Shown: positions 55,768-64,000, counted from the first letter of the stretch. The stretch is 64,000 bases of DNA from CAZHCA01 sp964530825 (GCA_964530825.1 CAZHCA010000002.1:1-64000); one strand, 5' to 3'. Program-made: numbers and translations. Notes: generated by a model not told the origin, from the letters alone.

Positions 55768-56553
55768 TTGAAAGCAAAAAAATCCTATGGCCAGCACTTT
55801 TTGCACCGCGAGGACATTGCCCAGCGCATTGCTGAAAGCCTGCCCGGTAGCCCTGAATTCGAGCATGTTTTAGAGGTAGGCCCTGGTCGGGGTATGCTTA
55901 CCCAGTTTTTGCTCGATCGGCCCGAGCAACTTACGGTGGTAGAAGCCGACACCGATATGGTCCACTATCTGCGCAAGCACTATCCCGAACTGCGCGGCCA
56001 CATCATACCAGCCGACTTCCTGAAGATCCGTTTTGCCGACTTTTTCGGCGATCGCTCCTTTGCCCTTATTGGGAACTTTCCCTACAATATTTCTTCTCAG
56101 ATCGTTTTTAAAATGATCGACGCTCGACATCAGGTGCCGGTCATGGTCGGGATGTTTCAACGGGAAATGGCCGAGCGCATCATCGCACCCCATGGCAGCA
56201 AGCAGTATGGCGTCATCAGTGTGCTGACTCAATCGTTTTATGAAGGATCGTATTTATTTACGGTTCATCCTGGCGCCTTCCAGCCGCCGCCTAAAGTACA
56301 ATCGGGTGTGATCCGTTTGGAAAGAAAAGCTGACTACGATTTACCCTGTGATGAAACGCTATTTCGCAAGGTGGTCAAACAAACATTTGGGCAGCGCCGC
56401 AAGATGCTGCGGAATACGCTCAAATCGCTTTTTCCGGACTTTACGGTGCTCTCCACAGACAGCCGCTTTCAACAGCGACCCGAACAGCTTTCCGTGGCGG
56501 CCTTCATCGAACTTACCCAATACCTCGAAACCCTGAGGAGTGAAGAGGAGTAA
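55768..56553 (+). CDS. rsmA: 16S rRNA dimethyladenosine transferase RsmA (KsgA)
   Basis: Dimethylates A1518 and A1519 near the 3' end of 16S rRNA. KKSYGQHFLHREDIAQRIAE (N-terminus), SAM motif VLEVGPGRGMLTQFLL, catalytic NFPYNISSQIVFKM (about residue 104) and QREMAERI, followed by GAFQPPPKVQSGVIRLE. 261 residues with a TTG start (55768) and no nearer ATG. yqeY-like and ALDH7 genes follow with short gaps, so the three may share a transcript. Confidence 0.95.
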   Translation: MKAKKSYGQHFLHREDIAQRIAESLPGSPEFEHVLEVGPGRGMLTQFLLDRPEQLTVVEADTDMVHYLRKHYPELRGHIIPADFLKIRFADFFGDRSFALIGNFPYNISSQIVFKMIDARHQVPVMVGMFQREMAERIIAPHGSKQYGVISVLTQSFYEGSYLFTVHPGAFQPPPKVQSGVIRLERKADYDLPCDETLFRKVVKQTFGQRRKMLRNTLKSLFPDFTVLSTDSRFQQRPEQLSVAAFIELTQYLETLRSEEE

Positions 56554-56610
56554 TCTTTTTACAATCGAAAGCAATGTGTACTTTTACTACTTCACTAAAT
56601 GACTGGAACT

Positions 56611-57057
56611 ATGAGCCTGGAAGAACGTATTAATCAAGACCTCAAAGCTGCAATGAAGGCTAGAGACGAAGCATCCAAACGTGGAATTCGGGCCGTAAAA
56701 CAAGCCATTCTCTTAGCGAAGACCGACGGTTCGGGCAAGGCACTGGACCAGGCGGGCGAGCTTCAACTCCTGCAGAAACTGATCAAACAACGTCGCGATT
56801 CGCTCGAAATCTATGAAAAAGAGGGCCGGGAAGACCTGGCCGCGACCGAACGGGAAGAAATAACAGTCATCGAACGGTATCTCCCTGAGATGCTATCACA
56901 GGAGGAGCTGGAAGCCGAAATACGCACCATCATCGAAGAAACCGGTGCTACCTCCATGAAGGAAATGGGTAAAGTCATGGGCGCCGCTACCAAAAAACTG
57001 GCCGGCAAGACCGACAATGCTTCCATTGCAACCACGGTTAAAAAGCTGCTTTCTTAA
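56611..57057 (+). CDS. GatB/YqeY domain protein
   Basis: 148 residues from Met 56611 (a Met at 56599 gives four more). LEERINQDLKAAMKARDEAS, KRGIRAVKQAILLAKTDGSG and the C-terminal TSMKEMGKVMGAATKKLAGK match the YqeY family, homologous to the tail domain of GatB. In GatB this domain binds tRNA; for the free YqeY form the role is unproven. It lies 58 bases after rsmA and 24 bases before the ALDH gene. Confidence 0.9.
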   Translation: MSLEERINQDLKAAMKARDEASKRGIRAVKQAILLAKTDGSGKALDQAGELQLLQKLIKQRRDSLEIYEKEGREDLAATEREEITVIERYLPEMLSQEELEAEIRTIIEETGATSMKEMGKVMGAATKKLAGKTDNASIATTVKKLLS

Positions 57058-57081
57058 CCGAATAGACCCAAATAGTAAAAA

Positions 57082-58608
57082 ATGGATTTATCTTTTCTCA
57101 AAGAGCTAGGACTGGAAAGCGAAAATGCGGGATCCAGTACCGGCCAAAAATCAACCTCTTCCGGACAGTTCATCGAGTCACGCTCGCCGGTTGACGGCGT
57201 CTTGATCGCCAAAGTGAGTATCACCAGCCGCAAAGAGTACGACGAAATCGTGGAAGCAGCTCGGGAGGCTTTTCAAGTTTGGCGAAAAACACCGGCTCCG
57301 CAGCGGGGCGAGATCGTGCGGCAATATGGCTTAGCCTTGCGGGAGCACAAAGATGCACTGGGCCGGCTCGTCTCTTACGAAATGGGCAAAAGCCTACAAG
57401 AGGGTTGGGGCGAAGTCCAGGAGATGATCGATATCTGTGATTTTGCCTTGGGCCTGTCGCGCCAACTCTATGGTCTCACCATGCATTCGGAGCGGCCCGA
57501 CCACCGTATGTATGAGCAATGGCATCCGCTGGGTCCGGTAGGGATCATCACCGCGTTCAACTTCCCGGTAGCGCCCTGGGCCTGGAATGCTATGGTAGCA
57601 CTTGTCTGCGGCGACGTGCTGATCTGGAAGGGTAGTGAGAAAGTCCCGCTTTGTACGGTTGCCTGCCAGAATCTCTTCCGGAAAGTGATCGCCAATAACG
57701 ATTTGCCGGAAGGCATTGTCAATATTATAACCGGCGATACGCGCGTAGGGGAGTTCATCACCACCGATACGCGCATTCCTTTGGTCTCCGCTACGGGTAG
57801 TGTTCGCATGGGTAAAGTTGTAGGCGCTACGGTGGCTGGCCGTTTGGGTAAAACCATCCTAGAATTGGGCGGAAACAACGGCATCATCATCACCCCCAGC
57901 GCTGATATGAAGCTGGTTCTCACGGGGGCAGTCTTTGGCGCAGTGGGCACCGCCGGTCAGCGTTGCACCTCTACCCGCCGATTGATCGTACACGAAAGCA
58001 TTTTTGACACGGTAAAAGAAACCCTGATCCATGCCTACGGGCAATTGCGCATTGGCAATCCCCTCGACGAGAACAACCACGTGGGTCCGCTCATCGACCG
58101 CGATGCCGTTCAGATGTACCGCGAAGCCCTGGAAGCCATCAGGGCTGAGGGCGGTAATTTGGTGGTAGAAGGGGGCGTACTCGACGGGCTAGGCTATGAA
58201 AGTGGCTGCTACGTGAAACCGGCCATTGCAGAGGTTGGCAAAGATTCGGAGATGATCAAAAAAGAAACCTTCGCTCCCATCCTTTATCTACAACGCTACA
58301 GTGATATCCAGGAGGCAATGGACTTGCACAATGGCGTCCCTCAGGGGCTGTCTTCAGCCATCATGACCAATGACCTGAAAGAGTCCGAGTTCTTTCTCTC
58401 GCACGCGGGGTCCGATTGTGGAATCGCCAACGTAAATATCGGCACCAGTGGTGCAGAAATCGGCGGAGCCTTCGGAGGTGAAAAGGATACCGGTGGCGGT
58501 CGCGAGAGCGGATCGGATGCCTGGAAAGCCTATATGCGCCGGCAAACCAACACCATCAACTACAGCGATCACATCCCCCTGGCGCAGGGTATTAAGTTTA
58601 ATTTGTAA
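57082..58608 (+). CDS. Aldehyde dehydrogenase, ALDH7/antiquitin type
   Basis: NAD-dependent oxidation of alpha-aminoadipic semialdehyde (piperideine-6-carboxylate) or a related aldehyde in lysine breakdown is expected from the family. Motifs: FNFPVAPWAWNAMVALVCGD, GSEKVPLCTVACQN, ELGGNNGIIITPSADMKL with the general base Glu, and VGTAGQRCTSTRRLIVHESI with the catalytic Cys (about residue 294), which is the antiquitin signature; also the end NIGTSGAEIGGAFGGEKDTG. Length 508 fits ALDH7. It follows the YqeY gene by 24 bases; no lysine-pathway partner is next to it. Confidence 0.92.
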   Translation: MDLSFLKELGLESENAGSSTGQKSTSSGQFIESRSPVDGVLIAKVSITSRKEYDEIVEAAREAFQVWRKTPAPQRGEIVRQYGLALREHKDALGRLVSYEMGKSLQEGWGEVQEMIDICDFALGLSRQLYGLTMHSERPDHRMYEQWHPLGPVGIITAFNFPVAPWAWNAMVALVCGDVLIWKGSEKVPLCTVACQNLFRKVIANNDLPEGIVNIITGDTRVGEFITTDTRIPLVSATGSVRMGKVVGATVAGRLGKTILELGGNNGIIITPSADMKLVLTGAVFGAVGTAGQRCTSTRRLIVHESIFDTVKETLIHAYGQLRIGNPLDENNHVGPLIDRDAVQMYREALEAIRAEGGNLVVEGGVLDGLGYESGCYVKPAIAEVGKDSEMIKKETFAPILYLQRYSDIQEAMDLHNGVPQGLSSAIMTNDLKESEFFLSHAGSDCGIANVNIGTSGAEIGGAFGGEKDTGGGRESGSDAWKAYMRRQTNTINYSDHIPLAQGIKFNL

Positions 58609-58644
58609 AAACTCAATACAAAGTTATCCTACGACCTATCAAAG

Positions 58645-58676
58645 ATGGAATTCCTCAAAAGGAGTTCCATTTTTTT
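58645..58676 (+). terminator. Intrinsic terminator after the ALDH7 gene
   Basis: ATGGAATTCCT (58645-58655) pairs with AGGAGTTCCAT (58660-58670) with one wobble, followed by TTTTTT. Confidence 0.82.
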
Positions 58677-58695
58677 ATTATGATAGGCAGAGGCA

Positions 58696-58726
58696 TTGCT
58701 ATTCTAACCAGCAGCGCCTAATTTCA
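58696..58726 (+). promoter_or_regulatory. Possible promoter of the VWA/TPR gene
   Basis: TTG (58696-58698), 20-base spacer, TAATTTCA (58719-58726): the last two bases depart from TAnnTTTG. The transcript would start close to the gene. Confidence 0.4.
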
Positions 58727-58743
58727 AGGTCCAATTTGTGGAT

Positions 58744-60165
58744 ATGATCTCCGTAGTGCTGAAGCTTCTTCTCCTCCTCTCGGGCGCAGGACAACCCATT
58801 GGGGAACCTATTGGCGGTCCCAAGGCTGCCTTTCGGATGCATTATGAAGGCACCCTCTTGTTTACGGAAGGAAAATACCAAAAAGCCGAACAGCACTTCA
58901 AAAGAGCACATCAGATCATACCGGAGAACTACAGCTTTGCCCTATCGCTCAGCCTGGCGATGGGCAAAACGGGAAATCCGGATGAAGGACTGGCTATCCT
59001 CAGCGAAGGAATTAGACGCCTGAATCCGGTCGAAGCAGAGTATCCACAGAAGCGAGCCCTTGGATACTTTATTGAGGGCATGATCCAGTGCTACCGGGGA
59101 GAATATGGCTCGGCCATTGATCAATTCGATTATGCCCTGGAGTGGAAAGGCGCTGACCACGAGCTGCGGGCCTTGTTCTTCAATGCAAAGGGCTACGCGA
59201 TTATGCTCAACCAGGCATTGTCGGCACATCGGAGGAATAACCTACTGCCTCATTATCATGTGCACCGCCGAGACATGCTACGGGCGGTTGATAACTTCCG
59301 ACAGGCCCTGGAACTGCATGTAGAGAATGAGGATGCTCAATATAACTATCGCACCATTGTCGACACCCTGGGTATTACGGCGATCGACTTTGATGTCATG
59401 CGGGAGCAGCAAGAGAAAACGCGCCCCAAATTTCGCGAGATCCCAGAGTATATAGCCCGGCTGCTTCACCTGGCCGAATACGACGAGCTGATTTTTCTGG
59501 TCGATGTCTCTGGCTCTATGGTTCAAGAGCAAGTGACTTGTCTCGGCCAAACACGCTTTGCTGTTATGAAGACCATGTCGCGAGGTATCACTCGCGGTAT
59601 CCGTGAAGAGCAGCGCCTAGGCATCGGTACCATCGGCGGCAATTGCGGAGGCTCGCCTGCTATTTGGGCATCCGCTGGCAGTCTCAATATTGATGAGCTA
59701 CAGTCGAAGCTGCGGTTTCTCATTCCCGATGGCACTACTCCGCTTCTGGAAGTGCTCAAGCAATCTCCCGAGTTATTTAGCGATACCACAGGGCGGGAAA
59801 AATCCATTTTCCTGATCAGCGATGGGGCCGATGTGTGTGCGTCACCTGGAATGGACATCTGCGAGTGGGCAGCCAGCCTGCAGGAGCAGCATATCAAAAT
59901 CAACATCCTGACTTTCCTGAGCACTACCCTCAATAATACCGACGCTTTTTCGGACTACCTTTGCCTTGCCGAAAATACAGGCGGCGGTATCGTTTACCTA
60001 GATAATTACCACTGCCGTCTCGAGCCTTTTGCCTTCGACCTAGTTAAAAGTATTGACCTGCGCTTACCAGAATTGCACGACAGTGCGTGCAATGGGCTAC
60101 GCTCCGAAAATCTCTGGATGATCTTTCAGGATGCGATCGATCATGAAGGGGGAGAGAAGGAGTGA
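58744..60165 (+). CDS. TPR and von Willebrand factor A domain protein
   Basis: About 473 residues with a hydrophobic N-terminus (MISVVLKLLLLLSGAG) that may be a signal or anchor. Residues 30-200: TPR-like repeats (EGTLLFTEGKYQKAEQHFKR, IEGMIQCYRGEYGSAIDQFD). Residues about 245-440: VWA domain with the metal site DVSGSM (about 253), the Thr of DGTTPLLEVLK, and a final LISDGADVCASP. Internal cysteines (GGNCGGSP, ADVCASPGMDIC) could form disulfides, fitting an exported domain. Start: ATG 58744, or GTG 58738. Function unknown; TPR plus VWA suggests an assembly or binding platform. Confidence 0.78.
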   Translation: MISVVLKLLLLLSGAGQPIGEPIGGPKAAFRMHYEGTLLFTEGKYQKAEQHFKRAHQIIPENYSFALSLSLAMGKTGNPDEGLAILSEGIRRLNPVEAEYPQKRALGYFIEGMIQCYRGEYGSAIDQFDYALEWKGADHELRALFFNAKGYAIMLNQALSAHRRNNLLPHYHVHRRDMLRAVDNFRQALELHVENEDAQYNYRTIVDTLGITAIDFDVMREQQEKTRPKFREIPEYIARLLHLAEYDELIFLVDVSGSMVQEQVTCLGQTRFAVMKTMSRGITRGIREEQRLGIGTIGGNCGGSPAIWASAGSLNIDELQSKLRFLIPDGTTPLLEVLKQSPELFSDTTGREKSIFLISDGADVCASPGMDICEWAASLQEQHIKINILTFLSTTLNNTDAFSDYLCLAENTGGGIVYLDNYHCRLEPFAFDLVKSIDLRLPELHDSACNGLRSENLWMIFQDAIDHEGGEKE

Positions 60166-60235
60166 AAGCGCAGCATTAACCTCGCACGCGCGCGCTTTTT
60201 ATATTCACCGGGCCACGAAGAAAAGAAGGGGATGC

Positions 60236-60667
60236 CTATCCTTCGCCTGGCATCATGAGATCTTTCGGACCGCCGCAACCTTTGTAATCTTTGCCATTCA
60301 GACGAACCTCGACAATATCGGGAGCTTTGTGTCCACTCATCGAATCGGTACACTCCTGTCCGGTACGAACAATCATGCCGAATTCGTTGGCCTCGGTTCT
60401 TACATTGTAGCGCTTTGCCGGACGCATCGATTTATCCATGATGGGCTGGACATAAGGCATCTTGATAGAACCTTCAGGAGTAGTCCAAGTAATAGATTCG
60501 CCCGGCACGACTTCTACATTCCAGAAGGGTTCATTACCACGCGCAACATAAACGCCTTCTTCTTTAGTAGCTGGATCCCCTGCATCTGAATTTTCCGCAT
60601 TTGTGCACTGAAAAGTCGAAAGAGCCAGGAACAAGAAGCCCGAAAAGGTTAGCAAAATTTTTTTCAT
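60236..60667 (-). CDS. COG3650-like small envelope protein
   Basis: 143 residues with a signal sequence (KKILLTFSGFLFLALSTFQ) and Cys 20 or so as a possible, but poor, lipidation site. The motif YVARGNEPFWNVEVVPGESI matches the ARGNEPFW motif of the COG3650 group of small lipoproteins; three later cysteines (GQECTD, GCGGP) may bridge. Function of the group is not established. Convergent with the VWA/TPR gene (71 bases). Confidence 0.72.
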   Translation of the reverse strand: MKKILLTFSGFLFLALSTFQCTNAENSDAGDPATKEEGVYVARGNEPFWNVEVVPGESITWTTPEGSIKMPYVQPIMDKSMRPAKRYNVRTEANEFGMIVRTGQECTDSMSGHKAPDIVEVRLNGKDYKGCGGPKDLMMPGEG

Positions 60668-60839
60668 CTAAATAGTTTTTAGTGTACTGGATGCTGAAAA
60701 ATAGATAAAACGGAGCGCCAAATAACTGAATCGTTAAAAAAATTAACTTTTAGTGATTTTTTAATTATGTGTATAGCTCGTGTTAAACTAATTGTGCAAT
60801 CCTCGGGCGATTATTTTCAGCAAAAACCCGCATCGGTTC

Positions 60840-60870
60840 TTGCAGGCATTATCAAATTGTTCTACTTTTG
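60840..60870 (+). promoter_or_regulatory. Promoter of tRNA-Val
   Basis: TTG (60840-60842), 20-base spacer, TACTTTTG (60863-60870): exact consensus, 17 bases before the tRNA. Confidence 0.75.
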
Positions 60871-60887
60871 CATTCGCGATTCTAAGA

Positions 60888-60962
60888 GGGCGATTAGCTC
60901 AGTTGGTTTAGAGCACCTGCCTTACAAGCAGGGGGTCGTAGGTTCGAATCCTACATCGCCCA
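60888..60962 (+). tRNA. tRNA-Val (TAC)
   Basis: 75-base cloverleaf: acceptor GGGCGAT/ATCGCCC, D-arm AGCTCAGTTGGTTTAGAGC, anticodon loop CTTACAA (anticodon TAC), T-arm GGTTCGAATCC, discriminator A. No CCA encoded. Confidence 0.96.
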
Positions 60963-60974
60963 CAGAGAAAGCTG

Positions 60975-61001
60975 GCCCCGTACACCTGTGCGGGGCTTTT
61001 T
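60975..61001 (+). terminator. Terminator after tRNA-Val
   Basis: GCCCCG (60975-60980) pairs with CGGGGC (60991-60996), followed by five T, twelve bases after the tRNA. Confidence 0.75.
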
Positions 61002-61083
61002 GTTTTCCAAACGGCTCGACCACAACCGCTTACTACCAATCTACTTTCCTGTGGGTCAACAATACACAACCCGTTGATCTTAC

Positions 61084-61106
61084 TATATTGTAAACCGTAC
61101 AATATA
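61084..61106. repeat. Perfect 9-bp inverted repeat before the AsmA gene
   Basis: TATATTGTA (61084-61092), 5-base spacer AACCG, TACAATATA (61098-61106). It ends 24 bases before the GTG start of the AsmA-family gene. It could be an operator for a dimeric regulator or a hairpin in the leader. It is not a terminator of the tRNA (no T tract, and one already exists). Confidence 0.5.
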
Positions 61107-61129
61107 ACACCCAACAAAGTCTGAAACCC

Positions 61130-63772
61130 GTGAAGAAATTCTTCAAGCGTTTTTTTCTATATCTGCTCCTTTTTCTTATCGTCGTGATCGGTCTCGGGGT
61201 TGGTGCGATTGCACTTTTCGAGGATCAGATTGGCGAGCGGCTCGTCGGGGTGGTCAACAACAACATTGCTACCGAATTACGAGTCGATGAAGTGAAGCTG
61301 TCCCTATTTTCTGCTTTTCCAAGGGCAGCCGTGCATTTAAATAGGGTGCAATTGCAAGACAGCCAGGGCGGCCTGCTCCTTGAGGCAGAAAAGGTCGCCT
61401 TCAAATTCGGCCTGTTAGGGTTGATCCGCTCCAACTATCAGATTCAATCGGTTACCCTGAGCAACGGTGGTATCCGCGTGCGCATCAATGAGGCAGGGCA
61501 GCCGAATTACCATATCTTCACCACCGACACGATCCAAACGACAACTGATACGATTGGCAAGCGCCATCTCAATATTTCGCTGAACGAGGCCGTCGTCAGC
61601 AATATGGAATTAATTTTTGAGGATGAGCAGCAGGGTGCTTATGTAGCTACTACCTTTCTTGAAGGGCGCTTTACCGGCGATTTCAATCCCCGGGCATTCA
61701 CTCTGAAGAGCGATGGCCAAATGGAAAACCGCTTCATCGAGCTCGCCCAGGAGCGTTACCTGGCCGGGAAAAATATCCGGTATGATGCAGATATTTTCGT
61801 CAACCTGAAAGAGCAAACCTACGAGATCCAAAAACTGGCGCTCGACGTAGAGGCGAACGAACTACTGCTGGACGGCAAAATTGAAGTCTGGAATAATGGC
61901 CTACACTATGACTTGAAAATGCACACGGGCGACGGTCAGGTAGGTTCCGTATTGCAATTGCTGCCTCAATCGTACCAGAAATATCTGAGCGACTTCGAAA
62001 GCAAAGGAAAATTTGAGTTCCTGGGAGTCATCAAAGGGCTGGAAAACAAAGAGCAGAACCCCAACTTCACCGCCACCCTAAGCTTGCGTGAAGGTACCCT
62101 GAGCAGTCCGCGCCTAACCAGCGACTTGAAGGATGTCTCCTTCGATGCTTATTATGACAACGGAAAATTTCGTACCAGCGAAAGCAGCCGCTTTGAGTTG
62201 GAGAATTTCAGTGGTTATTTCAACCGCGAACTGATCGAACTGGAACTGATCGTTCGCAATTTTCAGGATCCAAAGATCAACTTTACCTGTGATGGTGTAA
62301 TCCCTCTTAATTCAGTTTATCAGTTGCTCAACAATCCCGCGGTCACCAGTGGGTCGGGCGAGTTAGAAGTCAAAAACTTACAACTTGCCGGCGACTATGA
62401 TGATATGATCGACACCCGCCGCATTGCCCGCGTCGAAGCCAGCGGCGCTATTGAATTCGACGATGCAGCCCTGACAGTGAATGGCGAAAAGGTCATCCTG
62501 GATCGGGGGGAATTGATTGTCGATGACAACCAATTGGTGATCAAGGAGCTAAAGCTGGAAGGCGCCGGCAGTGAAATCCGCTTTGAAGGCGAGGCCTATA
62601 ACCTTATCCCGGTGCTTTTTGCCGACTCCCTGAATTCGCAACGGTCCGAGCTGGAATTCCAGGCAAAATTGGAATCCCCTCAACTCGACATTGACCGTTT
62701 GATGAAGCTTTCGGCCCTCAGTCAGGCGATCGCCGAGTCGAAAGATTCAGCAATCATCGACAGTTTACGCACCCTGCGGATCAAACAGCGCGAACGCCTG
62801 ACCAATTTCTTAAAGGGAACCTTCGATGCGCGGGTCGACAATTTCAACTATCAGAAAATCGAAGGTGAAAACTTTACGGGTCAACTGAGTTTTGACAACA
62901 ACCAGATGGGTCTCATTGGTTCGACCTACGCCATGAAGGGCATTGCCACCATCGATGGCAATGTATTTTTTGAGCGTCGCCCCCAGCTTTCCGCACAGAT
63001 CGTTTGCGAAAATATCGATGCGACCACCTTTTTCGAGCAAACTAATAATTTCGGTCAGTCCACTGTAACCAGCCAAAACCTCGAGGGAAAGCTCAACAGC
63101 CAAATGGTCATCCGAGCACTCTGGAGCCCCGAAGGCCGTTTCCTGGAAGAAGACCTGGAAGTACTGGCCCGGTTAGAAGTGGTAGAAGGCGAGCTTAAAA
63201 ACCTGGACCTAATGGAGCAATTTTCCAATTACGTGAAAATTAAAGACCTGCAACGGATCAAGTTCGCTAAGCTGGAGAATGTACTCGAGGTCCGCCGGGA
63301 AGTTTTTTATCTCCCCATCATGTTCGTCCGCTCCAACGCTCTGAACCTTACAGTAAATGGAGAGCAATCCTTCGACAATGAGTTCCGGTACAACATCAAA
63401 GTCAACGCCGGCCAAGTCTTGACCAACCGCTTTAAGAAGTATGATCCCTCACTGAGTCCGAAGCCTGCGCGGCGCAATGGTTTTTTCAACCTTTACTACG
63501 AAATCAGCGGCACCCCTGATGATTACGAAGTACGCACGGCCAAGCGGCAGATCAAAAGTGAATTCGAGCGCAGCCAGGTGCGGAAGGATGAAATCCGCCA
63601 GGCCCTTCAGGAAGCGTTTGGCAAATCGGCCGACGTAGCCGAACCCAGTAGCATGCAAGATGAAGCAGGCAGTGCGCGGGAGGAACAACCCGAAAAGGAA
63701 GAAGAAAATGAGGTGCTTGACTTTGAGGTCGAAGGTGGTGCGGCTAAAGATACCACCACTATAGATGATTAA
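61130..63772 (+). CDS. AsmA-family envelope protein
   Basis: 880-residue protein anchored by one N-terminal helix (FFLYLLLFLIVVIGLGVGAI), then a long periplasmic repeating-groove region with AsmA/DUF748 style beta strands; members bridge the inner and outer membranes and take part in lipid movement. Typical sequences: VDEVKLSLFSAFPRAAVHLN, LQSVTL-like strand repeats and GVIKGLENKEQNPNFTATL. The C-terminal 60 residues are charged and Glu-rich (EEQPEKEEENEVLDFEVEGG). GTG start. Its stop overlaps the stop of the convergent ALDH fragment by 4 bases. Confidence 0.83.
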   Translation: MKKFFKRFFLYLLLFLIVVIGLGVGAIALFEDQIGERLVGVVNNNIATELRVDEVKLSLFSAFPRAAVHLNRVQLQDSQGGLLLEAEKVAFKFGLLGLIRSNYQIQSVTLSNGGIRVRINEAGQPNYHIFTTDTIQTTTDTIGKRHLNISLNEAVVSNMELIFEDEQQGAYVATTFLEGRFTGDFNPRAFTLKSDGQMENRFIELAQERYLAGKNIRYDADIFVNLKEQTYEIQKLALDVEANELLLDGKIEVWNNGLHYDLKMHTGDGQVGSVLQLLPQSYQKYLSDFESKGKFEFLGVIKGLENKEQNPNFTATLSLREGTLSSPRLTSDLKDVSFDAYYDNGKFRTSESSRFELENFSGYFNRELIELELIVRNFQDPKINFTCDGVIPLNSVYQLLNNPAVTSGSGELEVKNLQLAGDYDDMIDTRRIARVEASGAIEFDDAALTVNGEKVILDRGELIVDDNQLVIKELKLEGAGSEIRFEGEAYNLIPVLFADSLNSQRSELEFQAKLESPQLDIDRLMKLSALSQAIAESKDSAIIDSLRTLRIKQRERLTNFLKGTFDARVDNFNYQKIEGENFTGQLSFDNNQMGLIGSTYAMKGIATIDGNVFFERRPQLSAQIVCENIDATTFFEQTNNFGQSTVTSQNLEGKLNSQMVIRALWSPEGRFLEEDLEVLARLEVVEGELKNLDLMEQFSNYVKIKDLQRIKFAKLENVLEVRREVFYLPIMFVRSNALNLTVNGEQSFDNEFRYNIKVNAGQVLTNRFKKYDPSLSPKPARRNGFFNLYYEISGTPDDYEVRTAKRQIKSEFERSQVRKDEIRQALQEAFGKSADVAEPSSMQDEAGSAREEQPEKEEENEVLDFEVEGGAAKDTTTIDD

Positions 63773-64000
63773 TTGCTAAAGCCTCCGTAGATCAAGGCTA
63801 CGCTTTTGGTGGCCGAGAAGAAACGGAGGGCTTCGATGCCACCCAAACGACCTGTTCCCGATTCCACTGTACCGCCGTATGGTGTGCGTGGGTCGTGGTG
63901 CAGCCAAGCGTTAAGCCATACGGTCCCAGCCCGCAGCTGTTCTGCCATGCGATTAGCCCGCATACCATCGCTGGTCCAGACTGAAGCTACCTGATTATAG
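63769..64000 (-). CDS. Aldehyde dehydrogenase, C-terminal part (runs off window)
   Basis: The last 76 residues of an aldehyde dehydrogenase, open to the right edge. YNQVASVWTSDGMRANRMAE, LRAGTVWLNAWLHHDPRTPY and GGTVESGTGRLGGIEALRFF match the usual ALDH end (AGTVWVN...PFGG.K.SG.GRE.G). The HHDPRTPYGG variant and the ending FSATKSVALIY resemble the 2-hydroxymuconic-semialdehyde dehydrogenase-like group, but the catalytic part is outside the window, so this is weak. Confidence 0.85.
   Translation of the reverse strand, partial: YNQVASVWTSDGMRANRMAEQLRAGTVWLNAWLHHDPRTPYGGTVESGTGRLGGIEALRFFSATKSVALIYGGFSN

Noticed and set aside
61084..61106. The inverted repeat as a tRNA-Val terminator
   Set aside because: A proper GC-rich hairpin with a T run already lies at 60975-61001; the repeat is AT-rich and has no T tract.
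1..64000. CRISPR array, insertion sequence, prophage or integron
   Set aside because: No regularly spaced direct repeats, transposase, integrase or terminal inverted repeats were seen; the gene content is core chromosomal.

Overview
This window is ordinary, densely coded chromosome from a member of the Bacteroidota, most likely a Lewinella-like member of the Saprospiria. Evidence for the phylum: a type IX secretion (T9SS) porter protein (PorQ) and a protein with a T9SS C-terminal sorting domain, a DUF5686/carboxypeptidase-like-regulatory outer-membrane protein, a crtI-crtB-crtY carotenoid cluster with a fused-type lycopene cyclase, and several promoters of the form TTG-N19/20-TAnnTTTG, the Bacteroidota housekeeping sigma consensus. 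Shine-Dalgarno sequences are largely absent, and several housekeeping genes start with GTG or TTG. I see no rRNA, phage, transposon, CRISPR array or integrated element. The family (Lewinella-like) is an inference from overall gene style, not from a marker gene comparison.

Layout. 1-307: non-coding, with two canonical promoters reading left out of the window. 308-3503 (-): carotenoid operon crtI-crtB-crtY. 3504-4240: a long gap that holds a probable decayed small gene. 4241-8150: rhodanese lipoprotein (-) and mfd (+). 8218-12757 (-): frameshifted serpin, porQ, MORN-repeat lipoprotein, UDP-glucose dehydrogenase. 12969-17156: membrane patatin and thioredoxin-like protein (+), then a PQQ-type sugar dehydrogenase-like lipoprotein (-). 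17310-20004 (-): 2-oxoacid dehydrogenase E2 followed by a TPR/beta-propeller protein. 20252-23201 (-): T9SS-sorted protein and a long repeat-bearing surface protein. 23368-25455 (-): birA and cinA. 25584-30037: rsfS, ftsH, peroxiredoxin and clpS (+) around a DMT transporter (-). 30123-35260: DUF5686 protein, PagL-like deacylase, zinc-ribbon protein, SLC13-type transporter. 35535-38958: tRNA-Asn, PfkB kinase, rlmN, recA. 39180-41125: small proteins, an alkyltransferase-like protein and a degenerate TrpF-like protein. 41122-44885 (-): a likely envelope-stress operon (MMPL/RND protein, ECF sigma factor, membrane anti-sigma-like protein, CpxP-like protein). 45078-51998: rnhB, MBL hydrolase, a giant peptidase-like/propeller/barrel protein, prfA, tsaB. 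52170-58608: two ArsR-fold paralogues, lspA, dksA-like gene, pdxA, rsmA, yqeY-like gene, ALDH7-type dehydrogenase. 58744-64000: VWA/TPR protein, small lipoprotein, tRNA-Val, AsmA-family protein and the C-terminal end of a second aldehyde dehydrogenase.

How it fits together. Most genes are housekeeping: translation (prfA, rlmN, rsmA, rsfS, tsaB, two tRNAs), repair (mfd, recA, ATL protein), proteostasis (ftsH, clpS) and cofactors (birA, pdxA). A second theme is the envelope: carotenoids, T9SS, PagL-like, AsmA, LspA, MMPL and surface proteins. Points most worth a second look are the broken serpin, the TrpF-like protein without its catalytic residues, the four-gene sigma-factor operon, the giant three-part outer-membrane protein with a degenerate peptidase site, the paired ArsR-like regulators, a perfect 9-bp inverted repeat before the AsmA gene, and the decayed Cys-rich small gene. 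I found no convincing new defence or mobile system.
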